DNA of 64,000 nucleotides. Source: Chloroflexota bacterium. GTDB taxonomy: Bacteria; Chloroflexota; Anaerolineae; UBA4142. Location of the stretch: positions 124,001-188,000 of the forward strand of contig JACRMI010000191.1 in the NCBI GenBank assembly GCA_016215025.1, read 5' to 3'. Position 1 is the first letter of the stretch, and each line of letters starts with the position of its first letter. The position numbers and the translations under genes are program-made. The notes beneath the pieces are model-generated. The model was given only the letters and a program-made list of their open reading frames with translations, made no database searches and was not told where the DNA came from. Below are positions 61,382 to 64,000 of the stretch, piece by piece.

Positions 61382-61803
61382 TTTTTCCTCCTTCAGAGTT
61401 GGGGAGAATGCTTGGACACGTTTATCCAACGCTAATGCTCCCTCTACTAATACGTCGAACAACGAATGGCAAAATCGACATTCGGCGTCGATCGTGGCGA
61501 TTTGTTTTGGAACGGACGCCATCGGTTGCAAACCGACGGCTAGCGGTCACGAAACCTGCTTCGCGGGTTAAGCACGCAACCTGCGAAGCAAGTTTTTTGC
61601 TCCATAGCCATCCGCCACTTGCACTGCACGTGGCTGTGCCTTGGCTGTGGCAAAGTGCGCCACAGTCACTGCGGCACAGTCATGCACGTGTTCATCGGAT
61701 GGCGTCACCCATCAATCCTTCTACGATTCAATTCGGTGCTGCCGAACTGCCCACGCTCAGTGATGAAATGGATTGATTTGTTTTTTACAATGCGATTATA
61801 CTT
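61382..61803. other. 422-base gene-free stretch with palindromes
   Basis: No gene is supported. It holds an AACCTGCTTCGC-type palindrome near 61550-61590 and the CTGTGGC repeat at 61626-61690. The open minus frame running into it from the YCII gene has no recognisable content. Confidence 0.6.
61626..61690. repeat. CTGTGGC...GGCTGTGCC palindrome, copy 2
   Basis: GCACGTGGCTGTGCC-TTGGCTGTGGC pairs with GCGCCACAGTCACTGC-GGCACAGTCATGCACGTG. Same words as at 48122-48166. Confidence 0.75.
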
Positions 61804-62166
61804 TTACTGCGGCATCGGGGTTACCAGTTGAAAGTAGTTGCCGTCTGGGTCAGCCAGAGTCGCGATCCACCCGCCACCCATTTCGTAGGGCGCGCGAATG
61901 ACCGTAGCTCCAAGCGCTTTGATCCGGTCAAACTCTTCTTTAACCTGGGACGTCTCAAAATTCAGCATCACCCGTCCGGGGTCTTTGGTCTTGCCGCCCA
62001 TTTCGGAATGCTGCAGAACCGAAAAAAAATTAGTTCCTACCTGCCAGCCATAAAAACCGTTCTCATCATCAACCATGTCGGCTGGCTTTCCCAGGACCTT
62101 TTCGTAAAAGGTCGCTAGGACCTTGAGTTGTTTCGTTCCAATCATGACGGAATTCAAATTCAACAT
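61804..62166 (-). CDS. VOC/glyoxalase-family protein
   Basis: 120 residues: 'MLNLNSVMIGTKQLKVLATF', 'YEKVLGKPADMVDDENGFYG', ending 'GGGWIATLADPDGNYFQLVT'. One VOC unit, forming dimers; bleomycin-resistance/dioxygenase-like. Reaction unknown. Confidence 0.9.
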   Translation of the reverse strand: MLNLNSVMIGTKQLKVLATFYEKVLGKPADMVDDENGFYGWQVGTNFFSVLQHSEMGGKTKDPGRVMLNFETSQVKEEFDRIKALGATVIRAPYEMGGGWIATLADPDGNYFQLVTPMPQ

Positions 62167-62192
62167 ATCGCACTATCCTTTCTATACAAGAA

Positions 62193-62414
62193 TCACCTTT
62201 TTCTCTTTTCACTCCGAAAAGATAAACCTTTCGCACTCAGTGCGCGACCAAGCGCATTGAGTGCATTGGGACCAATGCCGTGCAGTTGCTTGATTTCACT
62301 TTCGCTGAACCGGGTCAATTGATCGAGTCGATGGATGCCAGCGCCAGCGAGCGCGCGTTGGGCCGGTGCGGCGAGTTTAGGGAAATCGCTCTCCGAAGAA
62401 TTTTTATGTTTCAC
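62193..62414 (-). CDS. Small helix-hairpin-helix protein
   Basis: 73 residues: 'FPKLAAPAQRALAGAGIHRL' and 'LTRFSESEIKQLHGIGPNAL' show two HhH-like units, like the RNA polymerase alpha C-terminal domain. Typically DNA-binding. Its ATG overlaps the stop of the DfsB-like gene, suggesting coupling. Confidence 0.8.
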   Translation of the reverse strand: MKHKNSSESDFPKLAAPAQRALAGAGIHRLDQLTRFSESEIKQLHGIGPNALNALGRALSAKGLSFRSEKRKR

Positions 62415-62938
62415 GCCTGTTCCTTTTCACCGTGCTCTTTTAGCCAGGCGAGCAAGGGTCCATAATGTTCGATGTGAAGATGCGCGTAAGAACTGACAAG
62501 AATCATGTAGAGCCAGTATCCTTTCAACCATGGATATTCTTTTTCGATCAAGTCCTCTTCAGAAATCGCTTTGCCCAGTTCGAGAAATCGGAGAAATCCT
62601 TTTCGCCAATTCTCATGCACGGTTGACCAGGGCAGTTCGCGATAGGTTTGGTAAATCCACTCATTCGTTCGATTTGGGCTATCTTCCGAATCAGGATTCA
62701 CATCCGCCAGCCACTTGGCAAATTCTGGTTCGCGACCCGATACAGCCGCATTCAACCGCGCAATAGAACGCTGCTGCCAAGCCCACATGTGAGCAACCAC
62801 ATCTTTGATCGACCGATGATTAGGCAAACGCGGAGCAGTAATTTGCTCCTCGTTCATGCTCGCGAGCAACTCTTCCCAACGATTGAACTCTTCTGCAAGC
62901 GCTGTCAAGATATGTTCTTTCATGTTCATATGATTCAC
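62411..62938 (-). CDS. ClbS/DfsB-like four-helix protein
   Basis: 175 residues: 'HILTALAEEFNRWEELLASM', 'IKDVVAHMWAWQQRSIARLN', ending with 'VSSYAHLHIEHYGPLLAWLK'. The W..Q and H..H..Y pattern fits DfsB/ClbS (DinB superfamily). Some members protect DNA from genotoxins. Any of three clustered ATGs (62938, 62929, 62923) may be the start. It overlaps the hydrolase B stop by four bases. Confidence 0.85.
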   Translation of the reverse strand: MNHMNMKEHILTALAEEFNRWEELLASMNEEQITAPRLPNHRSIKDVVAHMWAWQQRSIARLNAAVSGREPEFAKWLADVNPDSEDSPNRTNEWIYQTYRELPWSTVHENWRKGFLRFLELGKAISEEDLIEKEYPWLKGYWLYMILVSSYAHLHIEHYGPLLAWLKEHGEKEQA

Positions 62939-63744
62939 TCATCGAGAAAAGGCGTGACCATCGGCGCAAGTAACGGAGAGAATATGACGTTGTAATGCGT
63001 CGTCCCAGGCAAAACCGCGAGGCGTGAATGCGGCATTTGCGATCCATCCCAGCCTGCATCTCTCTTGCCGCCGCCGAGCAGTTGAAAAAATTCGACTGTA
63101 TGTTCAGGGCGAATCGAATCCGCATCGCCGACGACGATCATGGTAGGCGATTGGATGGATGCTACACCTTTCGACCAATCGTAATCTTGACTAATCAGTT
63201 GCCCCGTCTTGGTCACCAACGTCGTCCATGCGTCAGGTTTGGCTGAAGCGTTGACATACGCTTGGTGCGGCGGTGAGCCAACCATCATATTTGCAGCATC
63301 GGCATTCATTCCTTTCATTCCCGCCCGGACTTCGGGGTACCACGCATCGCTATTGAACGGAGTCGAGACGAGTACCAATTTGCGCACCACCTCGGGATGC
63401 CGTATGGCAATCTGCAATGCAACACAACCGCCAAGTGAATAGCCCATAAAATCGACCTTGTCGCGCCCAAGATGTTCGACCAGCACCGCCACATCGTCCG
63501 CCATCTGCTCACAGCTGAACGGACGATCAATGTCGGGCGTGTGTCCATGCCCTTGCAACTCAACGCCGATAACCTGCCGGCCTTCTGCAAGCGTTGGCAG
63601 AAGCTGCTCAAACATTCCGATCAAGCCCAACCCGCCGTGCAATAAAACGAGCGGCTGTCCTTTGCCTTGAATCTCATAGTACATTTCGAGTCCATTGACG
63701 TTTGCGTATTTCCCCTTCGTCATTTCAAGCGTGTTGGTTGGCAT
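62935..63744 (-). CDS. Alpha/beta hydrolase B
   Basis: 269 residues: 'YEIQGKGQPLVLLHGGLGLI' oxyanion segment, nucleophile Ser in 'VDFMGYSLGGCVALQIAI', acid in 'MIVVGDADSIRPEHTVEF', His in 'AVLPGTTHYNVIFSP'. Resembles lactone/ester hydrolases. Transcribed with the DfsB-like and HhH genes. Confidence 0.9.
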   Translation of the reverse strand: MPTNTLEMTKGKYANVNGLEMYYEIQGKGQPLVLLHGGLGLIGMFEQLLPTLAEGRQVIGVELQGHGHTPDIDRPFSCEQMADDVAVLVEHLGRDKVDFMGYSLGGCVALQIAIRHPEVVRKLVLVSTPFNSDAWYPEVRAGMKGMNADAANMMVGSPPHQAYVNASAKPDAWTTLVTKTGQLISQDYDWSKGVASIQSPTMIVVGDADSIRPEHTVEFFQLLGGGKRDAGWDGSQMPHSRLAVLPGTTHYNVIFSPLLAPMVTPFLDE

Positions 63745-63795
63745 ATTTCCTCCTGTTTGTTATTTCGCCTTGGCTCGGCACGTCGCAATCACCAC

Positions 63796-63999
63796 TCATT
63801 TCTTTTTGTGCCCAGAAGCATTGTGCGCGACCGCTTGTCGAACCAACTCTTTCAAGGCAGCTTCGTCGATCTTGTCATCTGCGCTGAAATCAATCGCGCG
63901 GGTAGCTTTCGCATCCAGCCCAGCATTAAAGAGTCGTTTAGGATCTTTCAGCGATGCGCCTTTGAAAAAGTTGAGCTTGACGTGGTCTTGGAAAACGCC
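63796..63999 (-). CDS. DUF1801-domain protein, 5' part outside window
   Basis: The last 67 residues of a protein: 'HVKLNFFKGASLKDPKRLFN' then 'AIDFSADDKIDEAALKELVR' and ending in 'SGHKKK'. This is the C-terminal half of DUF1801 (YdhG/YjbR-like). The start lies beyond the window. Continues the accessory cluster. Confidence 0.85.
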   Translation of the reverse strand, partial: GVFQDHVKLNFFKGASLKDPKRLFNAGLDAKATRAIDFSADDKIDEAALKELVRQAVAHNASGHKKK

Positions 64000-64000
64000 A

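Noticed and set aside
61382..61531. Longer start for YCII copy 2
   Set aside because: The 50 extra residues match nothing, and GGAGGAA stands directly before ATG 61381.

Overview
The window looks like a chromosomal segment of an uncultivated Chloroflexota bacterium (Anaerolineae-like). This is an inference from gene content: LysW-carrier lysine genes, Thr/Pro-rich surface lipoproteins, a DUF5678 protein, two DUF2079 membrane proteins, and many palindromic intergenic repeats. Coding density is high, many genes overlap by ATGA or GTGA, and GTG and TTG starts are common. There is no rRNA, CRISPR array or insertion sequence; one divergent tRNA-Arg(TCT) is present.

Region 1 (1-20.2 kb, + strand) is mostly housekeeping. 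It holds lysZ (cut by the window edge), lysJ and lysK with a small DMT transporter and a NUDIX remnant among them. Then come a HIT protein, a hypothetical protein with a degenerate DUF559-like end, sucD, DUF5678, a CCA/poly(A)-polymerase-type nucleotidyltransferase, a PP2C phosphatase, a P-loop protein, and a SpeH-like protein whose pyruvoyl-forming serine is alanine. secD and secF follow, separated by two palindromes. After them come a double GNAT, a TP-rich lipoprotein, a phosphatase, a kinase interrupted in frame by a palindrome, two CAP-domain surface proteins, and a histidine kinase-receiver fusion with an internal ribosome binding site.

Region 2 (20.2-51.0 kb, - strand) begins with a half-size chromate transporter, hutH, the tRNA, malQ and DUF503. 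It then becomes a bacterial microcompartment (BMC) region interleaved with other genes. Cargo candidates are a class II aldolase with a CxxCxxC tail and terminal helix, and a CoA-acylating aldehyde dehydrogenase with an N-terminal encapsulation helix. Shell genes are one BMC-T, one BMC-H and three BMC-P. Two small EutQ/EutT-N-like proteins, an EutJ-like protein, a GTPase and a dodecin accompany them. A GAF/PAS/adenylate cyclase, a GH1 glycosidase and an EVE-plus-nuclease-like protein lie inside the main run. A block of polyprenyl-linked glycosyltransferases and DUF2079 proteins (33.8-46 kb) splits the shell genes. No diol dehydratase, glycyl radical enzyme, PduL or alcohol dehydrogenase is present, so I infer an aldolase-type metabolosome oxidising an aldehyde released from a sugar phosphate; the substrate is unknown.

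Region 3 (51-53.3 kb, + strand) has a tyrosine-recombinase-like protein lacking its catalytic residues, preceded by a perfect 45-bp palindrome, and a queuosine salvage glycosylase.

Region 4 (53.5-64 kb, - strand) is an accessory cluster around an ECF42-type sigma factor with YCII/DGPF, VOC, DHFR-like, alpha/beta hydrolase, DfsB-like and DUF1801 genes. At least four members are visibly broken (DinB, AHSA1, SnoaL, DHFR fragment), so the cluster is partly decaying.
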